A stretch of DNA of 64,000 bases, from contig JARGOC010000002.1 of the NCBI GenBank assembly GCA_029212365.1, positions 62,001 through 126,000 of the forward strand, given 5' to 3'. How positions within the stretch are numbered: position 1 is the stretch's first letter; every line of letters starts with the position of its first letter. Shown piece by piece: positions 44,018-53,092 of this stretch. This stretch comes from Roseovarius sp. GTDB lineage: Bacteria; Pseudomonadota; Alphaproteobacteria; Rhodobacterales; Rhodobacteraceae. A program made the translations under genes and the position numbers. Below the pieces are notes generated by a model. It did no database searches. It was not told where the DNA came from and saw nothing but the letters and a program-made list of their open reading frames with translations.

Positions 44018-44533
44018 ATGCCCGAGGTGCAACAAGTTCAGGTACCGGAGGGCAGCTTTCTGGATCATTTTGCCCGACAAGACGGTGTCTATGCCGATTG
44101 CTTTGCTGTCGAAATCAATTCTGATATCGCCTTTGGCGATTACATAGAAGCCTTCTATACCACGCCATTATTCAAGGCCGAGCGGTTGATCTTGCGGTTG
44201 ATTGCCAAGGCCCCATCTACGGACGATGAGGCGCGCCTTCTTGGCATTGGAGATTTAGATAAGTTTGCAATTTGGCGCGTGAAGGAACGCGCGGAGTCCC
44301 AATTGCTGATGAAAGCAGTTGGGCGCACGTCTTCGTGGTTCATGACGGTGCCTGTTTCACCGGGCCGTACCCGGCTGATGTTCGGCAGTGTGGTGGTTCC
44401 CCATGGCTATCCAAAGCCCGGTGCCGCCAAAATGGGATTCGGGTTCTCTGCTCTGCTAGGGCTGCACAAGCTCTATTCCCGAAGGTTGTTGGCATCGGCG
44501 CGCAAACGTCTGCTCCGCTCACAGAATCCTTGA
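44018..44533 (+). CDS. Conserved hypothetical protein (DUF2867-like)
   Basis: 171 residues, no signal peptide or membrane helix. Segments FYTTPLFKAERLILRLIAK, FAIWRVKERAESQLLMKAVG, SSWFMTVPVSPGRTRLMFGS and the C-terminal LLGLHKLYSRRLLASARKRL suggest a START/SRPBCC-like or DUF2867-type fold, but I cannot assign it firmly. The start (ATG 44018, GTG 44015 also possible) lies a few bases after petR, so it is the third gene of the petPR transcript. Confidence 0.65.
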   Translation: MPEVQQVQVPEGSFLDHFARQDGVYADCFAVEINSDIAFGDYIEAFYTTPLFKAERLILRLIAKAPSTDDEARLLGIGDLDKFAIWRVKERAESQLLMKAVGRTSSWFMTVPVSPGRTRLMFGSVVVPHGYPKPGAAKMGFGFSALLGLHKLYSRRLLASARKRLLRSQNP

Positions 44534-44597
44534 AGTTCAGGCGTAGCACGCGTAAATCATGACGTATGACACGGATTTTTGACATGGATGATCGCGC

Positions 44598-44617
44598 CCG
44601 CCTGCCTTGGCGGTTTT
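44598..44617 (+). terminator. Short hairpin with T-run upstream of leuC
   Basis: CCGCC (44598-44602) and GGCGG (44609-44613) form a short stem with a 6-base loop followed by TTTT. It lies 65 bases after the hypothetical gene and 91 bases before leuC. It may end the petPR transcript. It also lies inside a 28-codon open frame (44566-44652), so a leu attenuator cannot be excluded. Confidence 0.35.
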
Positions 44618-44707
44618 ATGGTGCATCGCAGACAATTCTTGCCCACCTATAAGGTGCCGGCCCCGTCACGACTGACTTTACCTTAAAACAACCATGGGAG
44701 AGGACAC

Positions 44708-46114
44708 ATGTCCCCCAAGACACTTTATGATAAAATCTGGGATGCGCATGTCGCGCATGAAGCCGAAGATGGCACCAGCCTTTTGTACATTGACCGCCAC
44801 CTCGTGCACGAAGTGACCAGCCCGCAGGCCTTTGAAGGGCTGCGTATGGCAGGCCGTTCGGTGCGTGCGCCGGACAAAACCATTGCTGTGCCGGATCACA
44901 ACGTGCCGACCACGCTGGACCGTGACAATGCGGCCACCATGACCGAAGACAGCCGTATTCAGGTGGAAGCACTGGATACCAACGCCAAGGAATTTGGCAT
45001 TCACTATTACCCGGTAAGCGATGTGCGTCAGGGCATCGTGCATATCGTTGGGCCCGAGCAGGGCTGGACCTTGCCAGGTATGACGGTTGTGTGTGGCGAC
45101 AGCCATACCGCAACCCACGGCGCGTTTGGCGCATTGGCCCATGGTATCGGCACGTCCGAGGTAGAGCATGTGCTGGCCACCCAAACGTTGATCCAGCAAA
45201 AATCCAAGAACATGAAGGTGGAAATCACCGGCAAGCTGCGCCCCGGCGTGACAGCCAAAGATATCACCCTGTCTGTGATCGGTGAAACCGGCACGGCGGG
45301 TGGCACGGGCTATGTGATTGAATACTGTGGTGAGGCCATTCGTGATCTTTCCATGGAAGGGCGCATGACCGTTTGCAACATGGCCATTGAAGGTGGTGCA
45401 CGCGCAGGTCTGATTGCGCCGGATGAAAAGACGTTTGAATATTGCATGGGCCGCCCGCACGCGCCCAAAGGTGCACAATGGGAAGCTGCGCTGAACTGGT
45501 GGAAGACGCTCTATTCTGACGATGATGCTGAGTGGGATCTGGTGCTGACGCTGAAAGGTGAAGACATCGCACCGGTGGTCACATGGGGCACCTCGCCCGA
45601 GGATGTGTTGCCAATCACTGCCAACGTGCCTGCGGCATCAGAGTTTGAGGGTGGTAAGGTGGACGCGGTACAGCGCTCGCTTGATTATATGGGCCTGACA
45701 CCGGGTACACCGCTGAACGAGATCGAGATTGATACGGTTTTCATCGGGTCATGCACCAATGGGCGCATTGAGGATTTGCGTGCTGCGGCCGAAATCCTGA
45801 AGGGCAAAAAGAAGAAGGACGGTATTCGCGCGATGGTCGTTCCCGGTTCTGGCCTTGTGCGCGCACAGGCCGAGGAAGAAGGCCTGGCGGATATATTCAA
45901 GGAAGCCGGGTTTGAATGGCGGCTTGCGGGGTGCTCGATGTGTTTGGCGATGAACCCTGATCAACTGGCCCCGCAGGAGCGTTGTGCAGCCACATCCAAC
46001 CGCAACTTTGAAGGCCGTCAGGGCCGCGGTGGGCGCACCCATCTGGTATCGCCCGGAATGGCAGCAGCGGCGGCAATAACCGGCAAGCTGACGGATGTTA
46101 GGGAGATGATGTAA
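44708..46114 (+). CDS. leuC: 3-isopropylmalate dehydratase large subunit
   Basis: Large subunit of isopropylmalate isomerase, an aconitase-family [4Fe-4S] enzyme that converts 2- to 3-isopropylmalate in leucine synthesis. 468 residues, the usual length. The cluster cysteines are Cys349 (IGSCTNGR), Cys409 and Cys412 ([13 protein letters not shown]). The N-terminal [20 protein letters not shown] and [15 protein letters not shown] are LeuC hallmarks. The stop overlaps the leuD start (TAATG), so the two subunits are made together. Confidence 0.97.
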   Translation: MSPKTLYDKIWDAHVAHEAEDGTSLLYIDRHLVHEVTSPQAFEGLRMAGRSVRAPDKTIAVPDHNVPTTLDRDNAATMTEDSRIQVEALDTNAKEFGIHYYPVSDVRQGIVHIVGPEQGWTLPGMTVVCGDSHTATHGAFGALAHGIGTSEVEHVLATQTLIQQKSKNMKVEITGKLRPGVTAKDITLSVIGETGTAGGTGYVIEYCGEAIRDLSMEGRMTVCNMAIEGGARAGLIAPDEKTFEYCMGRPHAPKGAQWEAALNWWKTLYSDDDAEWDLVLTLKGEDIAPVVTWGTSPEDVLPITANVPAASEFEGGKVDAVQRSLDYMGLTPGTPLNEIEIDTVFIGSCTNGRIEDLRAAAEILKGKKKKDGIRAMVVPGSGLVRAQAEEEGLADIFKEAGFEWRLAGCSMCLAMNPDQLAPQERCAATSNRNFEGRQGRGGRTHLVSPGMAAAAAITGKLTDVREMM

Positions 46115-46719
46115 TGGAAAAGTTCGAAAACTTCAGCGGTATTGCGGCTCCAATGCCCATGATCAATATCGACACCGATATGATCATCCCGAAGCAGTTT
46201 CTGAAAACGATCAAACGCTCGGGTTTAGGCGTTAATCTGTTTGATGAGATGCGGTATGATGGCGAGGGCAATGAGATTGCCGATTTCGTGTTGAACAAAC
46301 CGCAGTATCGCGACGCCGAGATCATTGTGGCAGGCAAGAATTTTGGCTGCGGGTCGTCGCGTGAGCATGCGCCCTGGGCGATCAAGGACTTTGGTGTGCG
46401 CTGTGTCATCGCTCCCAGTTTTGCCGATATCTTTTTCAACAACAGCTTCAAAAATGGCATTTTGCTCATCACCTTGCCGCAAGAGCAAATTGATGTGCTG
46501 ATGAAAGATGCCGAAAAGGGGGCCAACGCGCGGATGGAGATTGATCTGGATGCCCAGACAATTACCACCTCGGATGGTGAAAGCATTGGTTTTGAGGTGG
46601 ATGCCTTCAAAAAACATTGCCTTCAGGAAGGGCTGGACGATATTGGCCTGACCATGGCCAATGTCGCCTCAATTGACTCATTTGAAGCCACAGCCAGCGC
46701 CGCAAGACCCTGGGTTTGA
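46114..46719 (+). CDS. leuD: 3-isopropylmalate dehydratase small subunit
   Basis: Swivel-domain subunit that completes the active site with LeuC. 201 residues with [29 protein letters not shown] (substrate-phosphate loop of the aconitase family), and [20 protein letters not shown]. One-base overlap with leuC. A GC-rich terminator follows at 46726-46760, separating it from the next genes; leuB is about 4.3 kb further on. Confidence 0.97.
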   Translation: MEKFENFSGIAAPMPMINIDTDMIIPKQFLKTIKRSGLGVNLFDEMRYDGEGNEIADFVLNKPQYRDAEIIVAGKNFGCGSSREHAPWAIKDFGVRCVIAPSFADIFFNNSFKNGILLITLPQEQIDVLMKDAEKGANARMEIDLDAQTITTSDGESIGFEVDAFKKHCLQEGLDDIGLTMANVASIDSFEATASAARPWV

Positions 46720-46725
46720 TTACCA

Positions 46726-46760
46726 GCGCCGCGCTTTCGGGTGCGGCGCCGCTCCCTTTT
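46726..46760 (+). terminator. Probable intrinsic terminator after leuCD
   Basis: GCGCCGC (46726-46732) and GCGGCGC (46743-46749) form a 7-bp stem, followed after a few bases by CCCTTTT. A second hairpin CCCTTT/AAAGGG (46754-46773) overlaps the T-run and can act from the other strand. Confidence 0.55.
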
Positions 46761-46958
46761 ATGAGACAAAGGGAAATCAGCAGAAACAATTAGTTAACCA
46801 ATTGAATTATTATTCTTGTGGTTGCCTTTGTGTATTCCGCTACATGTTGTGTTGGCCAACTAGTCCGTCAATATTACGTACCAAAATTGATGCATTCCCG
46901 CACCAGTCCTCCCATGAATTTGCCCTAAACTTTAAGTCTTCTTAACCAAGTTCTTGAG

Positions 46959-47921
46959 GTGCTTGAGGAAAGAGGGCAGAAATTGGGCGAGAATGAGGCA
47001 AACCGCCACAATGTGCGGGATCAAGTTGGGACAACGACGCAGCATCGTACTGCTTCGGGCCAGGTTGAAGGGAAAAGAGCAGTGGTTTCACAACTGGCAA
47101 GTGCGCTTATGCGTGCATTTTTGGTCGCCCTTTTGGTGGTGACACCGTCGTTGTTGTTGGCAACAACTGGCGCTGATACTGAACAGCTGGTTGTAATCCT
47201 TGCATTCATTGCCGCGTCTATGACTTTCATTGAGTACTACGGCACGTCCCCCAGCATCATCGAGTTCCGTTTTGCACCCCCCTATAACCGTCTGAAGTTT
47301 GGCGGTCTGGCGGCGGCGATCATCTTGCTTACGTTGATTTGCCGCGAAACATATGTTCACTCTAACTGGGGATATCTGCTGACCAAGCTGGGGCATGATC
47401 TGGGCAATGCGATTGATTTTCCCTATTCTCCTGTGCGCCTGATGGTGCTGATGCTGCCTTCGGATGCCACGCCTGAGTTGGTCAGCCTGGTGCGCACCTC
47501 GTCGGGCATTTCGTACATGGTGTCATTGGTGATGATGTTTGCCTTTTTGTCCTGTGTTCGACTGTTGGGGTGGCCTACGCGCTCGGGCGCGTTCAATGTC
47601 TGGATGAACCTGCCCTTGTTTGATCCTACCGGCGGCGGTGACGTTCTGGCGCGTTTGAAACGTGATGCGGGTCTTAACATTGTACTTGGTGCGCTTCTGC
47701 CGTTTATCATACCCGCAGCGGTCAAGGCCGCATCTGATCTCATTGATCCAATCTCAATGGCGGATCCGCAAACTTTGGTCTGGACGGTAACGGCATGGGC
47801 ATTCCTACCTGCAAGCATGTTAATGCGCGGCATCGCCATGAGCCGGATTGCCGACTTGATCGAGGAAAAGCGCAAACGCGCCTACGCCGAACACGACGCC
47901 GACGCCTTGCAGCGCGCCTGA
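46959..47921 (+). CDS. Conserved multi-pass inner-membrane protein of unknown function
   Basis: 320 residues from a GTG at 46959; a later start is possible since the first 50 residues are polar and unlike a membrane protein. About five to six hydrophobic segments follow, e.g. AFLVALLVVTPSLLLATTGA, LVVILAFIAASMTFIEYYGT, LAAAIILLTLICRETYV and MVSLVMMFAFLSCVRLLGW. No recognised domain. The next gene's reading frame begins inside its 3' end. I suspect a Rhodobacteraceae-conserved protein, perhaps functionally linked to the secreted hydrolase that follows. Confidence 0.6.
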   Translation: MLEERGQKLGENEANRHNVRDQVGTTTQHRTASGQVEGKRAVVSQLASALMRAFLVALLVVTPSLLLATTGADTEQLVVILAFIAASMTFIEYYGTSPSIIEFRFAPPYNRLKFGGLAAAIILLTLICRETYVHSNWGYLLTKLGHDLGNAIDFPYSPVRLMVLMLPSDATPELVSLVRTSSGISYMVSLVMMFAFLSCVRLLGWPTRSGAFNVWMNLPLFDPTGGGDVLARLKRDAGLNIVLGALLPFIIPAAVKAASDLIDPISMADPQTLVWTVTAWAFLPASMLMRGIAMSRIADLIEEKRKRAYAEHDADALQRA

Positions 47922-48997
47922 TCCTATCTTTGTTTTGCCTGCTGGGGCTGCCTGATGTGTCAGTGCAGGCCGAGACGCTGCGAATTGCCACTTACAATGC
48001 TGAGCTGACACGAGATGGCCCCGGCCTGTTGCTGCGCGATATTTTGAAGGGCAAAGACCCCCAGCTGATTGCCGTTCGGGATGTGGTTGCACAGGTCGCG
48101 CCTGACATTTTGCTGCTGCAGAATGTAGATTTTGATCATGGGCTGGCCGGGTTGAGCGCGTTGCAGGCATGGCTGGTTGTTGATGGTGTGGACTATCCTC
48201 ATATTTTTGCCCTGCCACCCAATTCCGGTGTTCCCACGGGGCTGGATATGGATGGGGATGGCAGGCTTGGCCGTCCTCAGGATGCGCAGGGTTTTGGGCG
48301 GTTTTATGGAGAGGGCGGTATGGCCTTGCTGTCACGCTACCCGATTGAGCCTGCGGGAGTGCAGGATTTCAGCACGATGTTGTGGGCTGATCTGCCGGGG
48401 GCCTTGTTGCCCGAAGTGGATGGCAGGCCCTTCCCCTCGGCTGACGTGCAGGCGGTGCAACGGCTGTCTTCGGTGGCCCATTGGGTGGTGCCGGTAAAAT
48501 TGCCGAACCTGACGCTGACCTTGCTGGCCTTTCACGCCGGGCCGCCGGTGTTTGATGGCCCTGAGGACCGGAACGGCAAACGCAATCACGATGAGCTGGT
48601 CTTTTGGCAGCACTATATGGACGGTACATATGGGCCTGTCCCTGACGCACGCTTTGTGTTGCTTGGCGATGCCAATCTGGATCCGGTTGATGGCGATGGT
48701 CTAAAGCCTGCAATCCAGGCGTTACTGGATGACCCACGCTTGCAAGATCCAAAACCAATGCGCCCTGACGGGCCCTTGGCGGATAGCCCTGGCCATCTAG
48801 GTGATCCACGGTTGGATACGGCGGCATGGCCATCGCCTGAGCCAGGCCACAGACGGGTGGATTATGTATTACCGTCAGTTGATTTAACCGTTGTGCAATC
48901 CGGTGTGTATTGGCCAGTTGAAGGCGAGCCTGCTGCAGAAATTGTGCAACAGGCCAGCCGGCATCGCGTTGTTTGGGTTGATCTGAAGATTGACTGA
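47795..48997 (+). CDS. Secreted endonuclease/exonuclease/phosphatase-family protein
   Basis: EEP-fold hydrolase: IATYNAELTRDGPG (catalytic Asn), GDANLDPVDGDG (metal Asp/Asn) and the terminal HRVVWVDLKI His are in place, as are ILLLQNVDFDHGLAG (with Gln-Asn where Glu is usual) and RRVDYVLPS. A signal-like stretch ARLILSLFCLLGLPDVSVQA precedes the domain, so it is probably exported. The start is unclear: the only ATG in frame (47795) would overlap the membrane-protein gene by 127 bases; start codons nearer the signal peptide are only TTG/CTG. Natural substrate unknown (phosphodiester or phospholipid). Confidence 0.75.
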   Translation: MGIPTCKHVNARHRHEPDCRLDRGKAQTRLRRTRRRRLAARLILSLFCLLGLPDVSVQAETLRIATYNAELTRDGPGLLLRDILKGKDPQLIAVRDVVAQVAPDILLLQNVDFDHGLAGLSALQAWLVVDGVDYPHIFALPPNSGVPTGLDMDGDGRLGRPQDAQGFGRFYGEGGMALLSRYPIEPAGVQDFSTMLWADLPGALLPEVDGRPFPSADVQAVQRLSSVAHWVVPVKLPNLTLTLLAFHAGPPVFDGPEDRNGKRNHDELVFWQHYMDGTYGPVPDARFVLLGDANLDPVDGDGLKPAIQALLDDPRLQDPKPMRPDGPLADSPGHLGDPRLDTAAWPSPEPGHRRVDYVLPSVDLTVVQSGVYWPVEGEPAAEIVQQASRHRVVWVDLKID

Positions 48998-49032
48998 CAC
49001 GCAGGTTGAAACGGCGGTGTGCAGAGGCCCGA

Positions 49033-49956
49033 TCAGGTTAGCCGCATGGTTGTGCGACCGACAGGGCGGCGTTTCACTTGCTTCAGCCCATCGTTGATCG
49101 TACCTGATGCCATGACAGCAAGACTGTCTTGCAGGGGCGTGTCACGGTAGTCCGGGCAAAGCTGGCGCAGTCTAGTGCCATCCAAATGATGTGACGCGTT
49201 CCACAAGTACTTCATTTCGAGCAGATGTTTGGCTAAGGGCCAGAAAGGACGGGCCAGGTGCAGTGGTGACCAGGACATTTGCTTTGGTTTCAGCGCTAGC
49301 CCTGTGGTCGAGGTAAGGGCCTTGCAAAGCTCGTTTCCGGTCAGGGTATACCCTTCAAAACAGACATCATCGACCTGCTTCAGGTCAGACCGATGATCGG
49401 CCAGAGAAACAGCGGCGCGTGCCAGATCTGGCAACCATGCCCAACTATGCGCTACGTCTAACTGCCCTGGATAGACAAACTGCCCCTTGTGCATTTTGTT
49501 CAAAATGACCTTGTCGAGCCAACTGTCCGAGCGTTCGGTATCCATGAAATCCCCGGCGCGAAGAAAGACGGTTTGCACACCACTGTCACGGTAGCTTTGT
49601 TCCATCTCAATCCGAATACGGCCAAGGGGGTTTTGCGCGTTATGGGCGGTGTCAGGCCCCCATGGAAGCGGTGCATCGGGGGCGTAAACATAGACGTTGG
49701 AGGGTATGATCACCAAGGCGTTGTTGGCCTTGGCGGCCGTTTGAATTTGGCGATGCAAGGGTAATACCTGCTCGGCCCAATCGGTATAAAGTGGGTTCCA
49801 CGCGGCGACGATGACATCCATATCGCGCGCGGCATCTTCCAGATTGTCAGTGCTGCGATCAAACGTGTGAATGGCCCAGCCTGCGTTCCAAAACGCATCG
49901 GCGGCATGGCGGCCAAAACGGCCGGAGCTTCCCAGAATTAAAACTGATTTACGCAT
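49033..49956 (-). CDS. NAD-dependent epimerase/NmrA-like Rossmann protein
   Basis: 307 residues with the nucleotide-binding start SVLILGSSGRFGRHAADAFW and short-chain epimerase-like segments (VIIPSNVYVYAPDAPLPWGP, GRIRIEMEQSYRDSGVQTVF, LRAGDFMD). The Tyr-x3-Lys catalytic pair is not evident, so it may be an atypical or NmrA-like reductase/sensor. ATG at 49956 has AAGGGTAA upstream. It is divergent from a LysR gene that likely controls it. Confidence 0.75.
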   Translation of the reverse strand: MRKSVLILGSSGRFGRHAADAFWNAGWAIHTFDRSTDNLEDAARDMDVIVAAWNPLYTDWAEQVLPLHRQIQTAAKANNALVIIPSNVYVYAPDAPLPWGPDTAHNAQNPLGRIRIEMEQSYRDSGVQTVFLRAGDFMDTERSDSWLDKVILNKMHKGQFVYPGQLDVAHSWAWLPDLARAAVSLADHRSDLKQVDDVCFEGYTLTGNELCKALTSTTGLALKPKQMSWSPLHLARPFWPLAKHLLEMKYLWNASHHLDGTRLRQLCPDYRDTPLQDSLAVMASGTINDGLKQVKRRPVGRTTMRLT

Positions 49957-50040
49957 GGTATTACCCTTTGGCATGTGCAACTTGACCCAAGTTTATCTAT
50001 TCCCAACAGAATAGGAATTGCCAAAATACATGTACCTGCT

Positions 50041-50949
50041 ATGCAAAAATGCATGGATACTTCATTTGACACAATTGACTGGTCTTTGATCCGGGCGTTT
50101 CTGGCGGTGGCTGAAAGCGGGTCTCTGTCAGCTGCCGCGCGTGTCTTAGGGGCCAGCCAACCCACCTTGGGCCGTCAAATTCGGCAGTTGGAGGATGATC
50201 TGCAGCAAGTGTTGTTTCAACGCCAACCCAAGGGGCTGGTTTTGACAGACAATGGTGCAGCTTTACTGGGCCCAGCGCAGCGGATGCGCGCGGCAATGCA
50301 CGATGTGGCGTTGACGGCAGCGGGGCAGCAGACCGGGCTTGATGGGTCGGTTCGTATCACCGCCAGTGAATCGGTGTCGATGTACATCCTACCGGGCATT
50401 CTGGCCAAACTACGTCTGGCAGAACCGCGCATCAAGATTGATCTGGTGCCGACGGATAGCACCGAAAACCTGCTGTTCCGCGAAGCCGATATTGCCCTGC
50501 GCATGTATCAGCCTGAGCAGGTGGAACTGGTGGCCAAGCGGCTGGGCGATCTGAATTTGGCGGTCTATGCCGCACGCAGTTATCTTGAGCGCGAAGGTCG
50601 GCCTGGGTCTGTTGCGGAGATGTTGAAGCATCCGCTAATTGGGTACGATCGCAATGAAGATATAATTCAAGGCATGATCGAACGGGGCCTTCCTGCCACG
50701 CGCGATTGGTTTGCAGTGCGGTGCGACAGTCACCCCGTGGGCTGGGAATTGGTGCGCGCAGGTTGCGGTATTGGCTTTGGCATGGCCTGCCAAACCGAAA
50801 GCGACCCCGAGGTGGAGCAGTTGGATCTGGCCATAGAAATCCCATCGCTGCCGGTCTGGTTGGTCACGCATCAATCGCTGCGCCATACCCCGCGAATTGC
50901 GATGGTTTGGGACGCGCTTGAGGCAGGCATGAAGCCGCGCCTTTCTTGA
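50041..50949 (+). CDS. LysR family transcriptional regulator
   Basis: About 302 residues: N-terminal winged helix (WSLIRAFLAVAESGSLSAAA, RVLGASQPTLGRQIRQLEDD) and a periplasmic-binding-like effector domain (SVRITASESVSMYILPGILA, AGCGIGFGMACQTESDPEVE). Starts at ATG 50041 or 50053. Divergent from the epimerase-like gene, the classical LysR arrangement, so it probably activates or represses that gene. Separated from leuB by 61 bases, with leuB in the same direction. Confidence 0.88.
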   Translation: MQKCMDTSFDTIDWSLIRAFLAVAESGSLSAAARVLGASQPTLGRQIRQLEDDLQQVLFQRQPKGLVLTDNGAALLGPAQRMRAAMHDVALTAAGQQTGLDGSVRITASESVSMYILPGILAKLRLAEPRIKIDLVPTDSTENLLFREADIALRMYQPEQVELVAKRLGDLNLAVYAARSYLEREGRPGSVAEMLKHPLIGYDRNEDIIQGMIERGLPATRDWFAVRCDSHPVGWELVRAGCGIGFGMACQTESDPEVEQLDLAIEIPSLPVWLVTHQSLRHTPRIAMVWDALEAGMKPRLS

Positions 50950-51010
50950 CCATTCCTTGCGCTCGGGCTAGGCGAGTGCGCAACAGGTTTTCAAACAAGG
51001 ATGCGCAACG

Positions 51011-52117
51011 ATGGCCAACCCTTCAATTCTTATTCTGCCCGGTGACGGGATCGGTGCCGAGGTCATGGTCGAGGTTCGCAAGATCATTGACTGGTACGGC
51101 GCAAATCGGGGCCTTTCCTTTGACGTGAGCGAAGACCTTGTTGGTGGTGCCGCTTATGACAAGCATGGCACACCGCTGCATGATGACACGATGGCGCGTG
51201 CACAAGAAGTGGATGCTGTTTTGCTGGGCGCTGTGGGTGGTCCGAAGTATGACGATCTGGATTTTTCGGTAAAGCCAGAGCGCGGGTTGCTGCGCTTGCG
51301 CAAGGAGATGGATCTCTTTGCCAACCTGCGCCCGGCGCAGTGTTTTGATGCTTTGGCTGATTTTTCGTCATTGAAGAAAGATATCGTTTCGGGCCTCGAC
51401 ATCATGATCGTGCGCGAGTTGACCAGCGGTGTTTACTTTGGAGAGCCGCGCGGCATTTTTGAGGAAGGCAATGAGCGGGTTGGTATCAACACCCAGCGTT
51501 ACACCGAAAGCGAAATCGACCGGGCAGCACGAGCAGCATTTGAGCTGGCGCGTAAACGTGGCAACAAGGTCTGCTCGATGGAGAAGGCCAATGTGATGGA
51601 AAGCGGCATTTTGTGGCGCGAAGTCGTGCAGAAAGTGCATGACGAGGATTACCCGGATGTTGAGCTGAGCCATATGTATGCTGACAATGGCGCCATGCAG
51701 CTGGTGCGTGCGCCCAAGCAGTTTGACGTGATCCTGACCGACAACCTGTTTGGTGACATCCTGTCGGATTGTGCGGCGATGTTGACCGGATCACTTGGCA
51801 TGTTGCCTTCGGCCAGCCTTGGTGCGCCGATGGCCAATGGCCGCCCCAAAGCGATGTATGAACCTGTACATGGCTCGGCTCCGGATATCGCCGGGCAGGG
51901 CAAGGCCAACCCGATTGCCTGTATCCTCAGCTTTGCCATGGCGCTGCGCTATAGTTTTGATCTGGGTGACGAGGCGACCCGTCTGGAATCCGCCATTGAA
52001 AAAGTGCTGTCGGATGGGGCACGTACCGCCGATCTGATGGGGCCAGAGGGTGGCACGCCGCTGTCCACCACCCAGATGGGTGATGCGATTTTGGATGCGC
52101 TGACTGCCAGCCTGTGA
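51011..52117 (+). CDS. leuB: 3-isopropylmalate dehydrogenase
   Basis: NAD-dependent oxidative decarboxylation of 3-isopropylmalate in leucine synthesis. 368 residues with [56 protein letters not shown]-type region [20 protein letters not shown] and the NAD motif [20 protein letters not shown]. All family landmarks are present. It is separated from leuCD by four unrelated genes. A strong terminator follows at 52138-52168. Confidence 0.97.
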   Translation: MANPSILILPGDGIGAEVMVEVRKIIDWYGANRGLSFDVSEDLVGGAAYDKHGTPLHDDTMARAQEVDAVLLGAVGGPKYDDLDFSVKPERGLLRLRKEMDLFANLRPAQCFDALADFSSLKKDIVSGLDIMIVRELTSGVYFGEPRGIFEEGNERVGINTQRYTESEIDRAARAAFELARKRGNKVCSMEKANVMESGILWREVVQKVHDEDYPDVELSHMYADNGAMQLVRAPKQFDVILTDNLFGDILSDCAAMLTGSLGMLPSASLGAPMANGRPKAMYEPVHGSAPDIAGQGKANPIACILSFAMALRYSFDLGDEATRLESAIEKVLSDGARTADLMGPEGGTPLSTTQMGDAILDALTASL

Positions 52118-52137
52118 ATCGCAGACATTGATTGAGC

Positions 52138-52168
52138 AAAGGGGCAGGGTGATTTCCTGCCCCTTTTT
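52138..52168 (+). terminator. Strong intrinsic terminator after leuB
   Basis: GGGGCAGG (52141-52148) pairs perfectly with CCTGCCCC (52156-52163) with a 7-base loop, extended by AAA/TTT, and is followed by TTTTT. It is 20 bases after the leuB stop. Confidence 0.9.
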
Positions 52169-52255
52169 CATGGCCCAGCGAATAACAGCGCAGTCTTGAG
52201 TATACCAATGATGGTGCGGACTTGACCTTTGGTGCCCGATGGCAAACATGCCCGA

Positions 52256-52984
52256 ATGAGCAAACGCATTTATGTCATCCCTGATATTCACGGCCACAAG
52301 GCCAAGCTGGACAGTGCCTTGGAGCTGGTTGAACAGGACGGCGGGGCAGATGCCCAAATTGTGTTTCTGGGTGATCTGGTAGATCGCGGACCGGACAGCA
52401 GGGGGGTGATCCAGACCTTGGTGGATGGTGTTGCCGCTGGTCGCAACTGGACAGTGTTGCGCGGCAATCATGATCAGCTTTTCCTGGAGTTTCTGGACCA
52501 TGCGCAGATAACGTCACCACGTTTGCGCAATCCGTTAACTTGGGTTTCCAAAACGATGGGGGCGGTTGATACGCTGGCCTCTTATGGGATTATCGCGTCT
52601 GAGGACGACCCGAACTGGGAGGAAGCACGTCATTTGGTGCCACAGACGCACCGCGATTTTCTGGCGTCTTTGCCGCTTTGTTATGAGACCGATGATATCT
52701 TGTTTGTGCATGCGGGCATCGTTCCCGGTGTGCCACTCAAGGATCAAGCCCCAGATGATCTGATGTGGATACGCGAGCCGTTTCTGTCAGATCCGCGAGA
52801 CCATGGTAAGCTGGTTGTGCATGGCCACACACCAGTGGATTTCCCCGAGCACCACGGCAACCGTGTGGCGTTGGATGGTGGTGCAGGTTGGGGGCGAACA
52901 TTGCATGTAGCGGTTTATGAAGGGCGCGACTGCTGGTTATTAAGTACGGGCGATCGGCAAAAGTTGGTGCCGCTCAACTCTTGA
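52256..52984 (+). CDS. Metallophosphoesterase (PPP-type serine/threonine phosphatase or nucleotide phosphatase)
   Basis: 242 residues with the metal-binding signatures of the calcineurin-like superfamily: VIPDIHGHK, FLGDLVDRGPDSRG, VLRGNHDQLF, LFVHAGIVPG and LVVHGHTPVDFPEHHGNRVA. It resembles bacterial PrpA/PrpB or ApaH-like enzymes that use two metals to hydrolyse phosphoesters. ATG at 52256 is chosen; the GTG at 52229/52232 would add a tail without similarity. A single-gene unit between the leuB terminator and the thiolase. Confidence 0.85.
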   Translation: MSKRIYVIPDIHGHKAKLDSALELVEQDGGADAQIVFLGDLVDRGPDSRGVIQTLVDGVAAGRNWTVLRGNHDQLFLEFLDHAQITSPRLRNPLTWVSKTMGAVDTLASYGIIASEDDPNWEEARHLVPQTHRDFLASLPLCYETDDILFVHAGIVPGVPLKDQAPDDLMWIREPFLSDPRDHGKLVVHGHTPVDFPEHHGNRVALDGGAGWGRTLHVAVYEGRDCWLLSTGDRQKLVPLNS

Positions 52985-53092
52985 GTGTAACTGGGGGTGG
53001 TACAATTTGATGCAGCCTCAGGTGCTTAATCGCGTTGCTATGTCCATTAGGTATTCGTTAGTATGAGGCCAAATATTAATAGGAGAATACAC

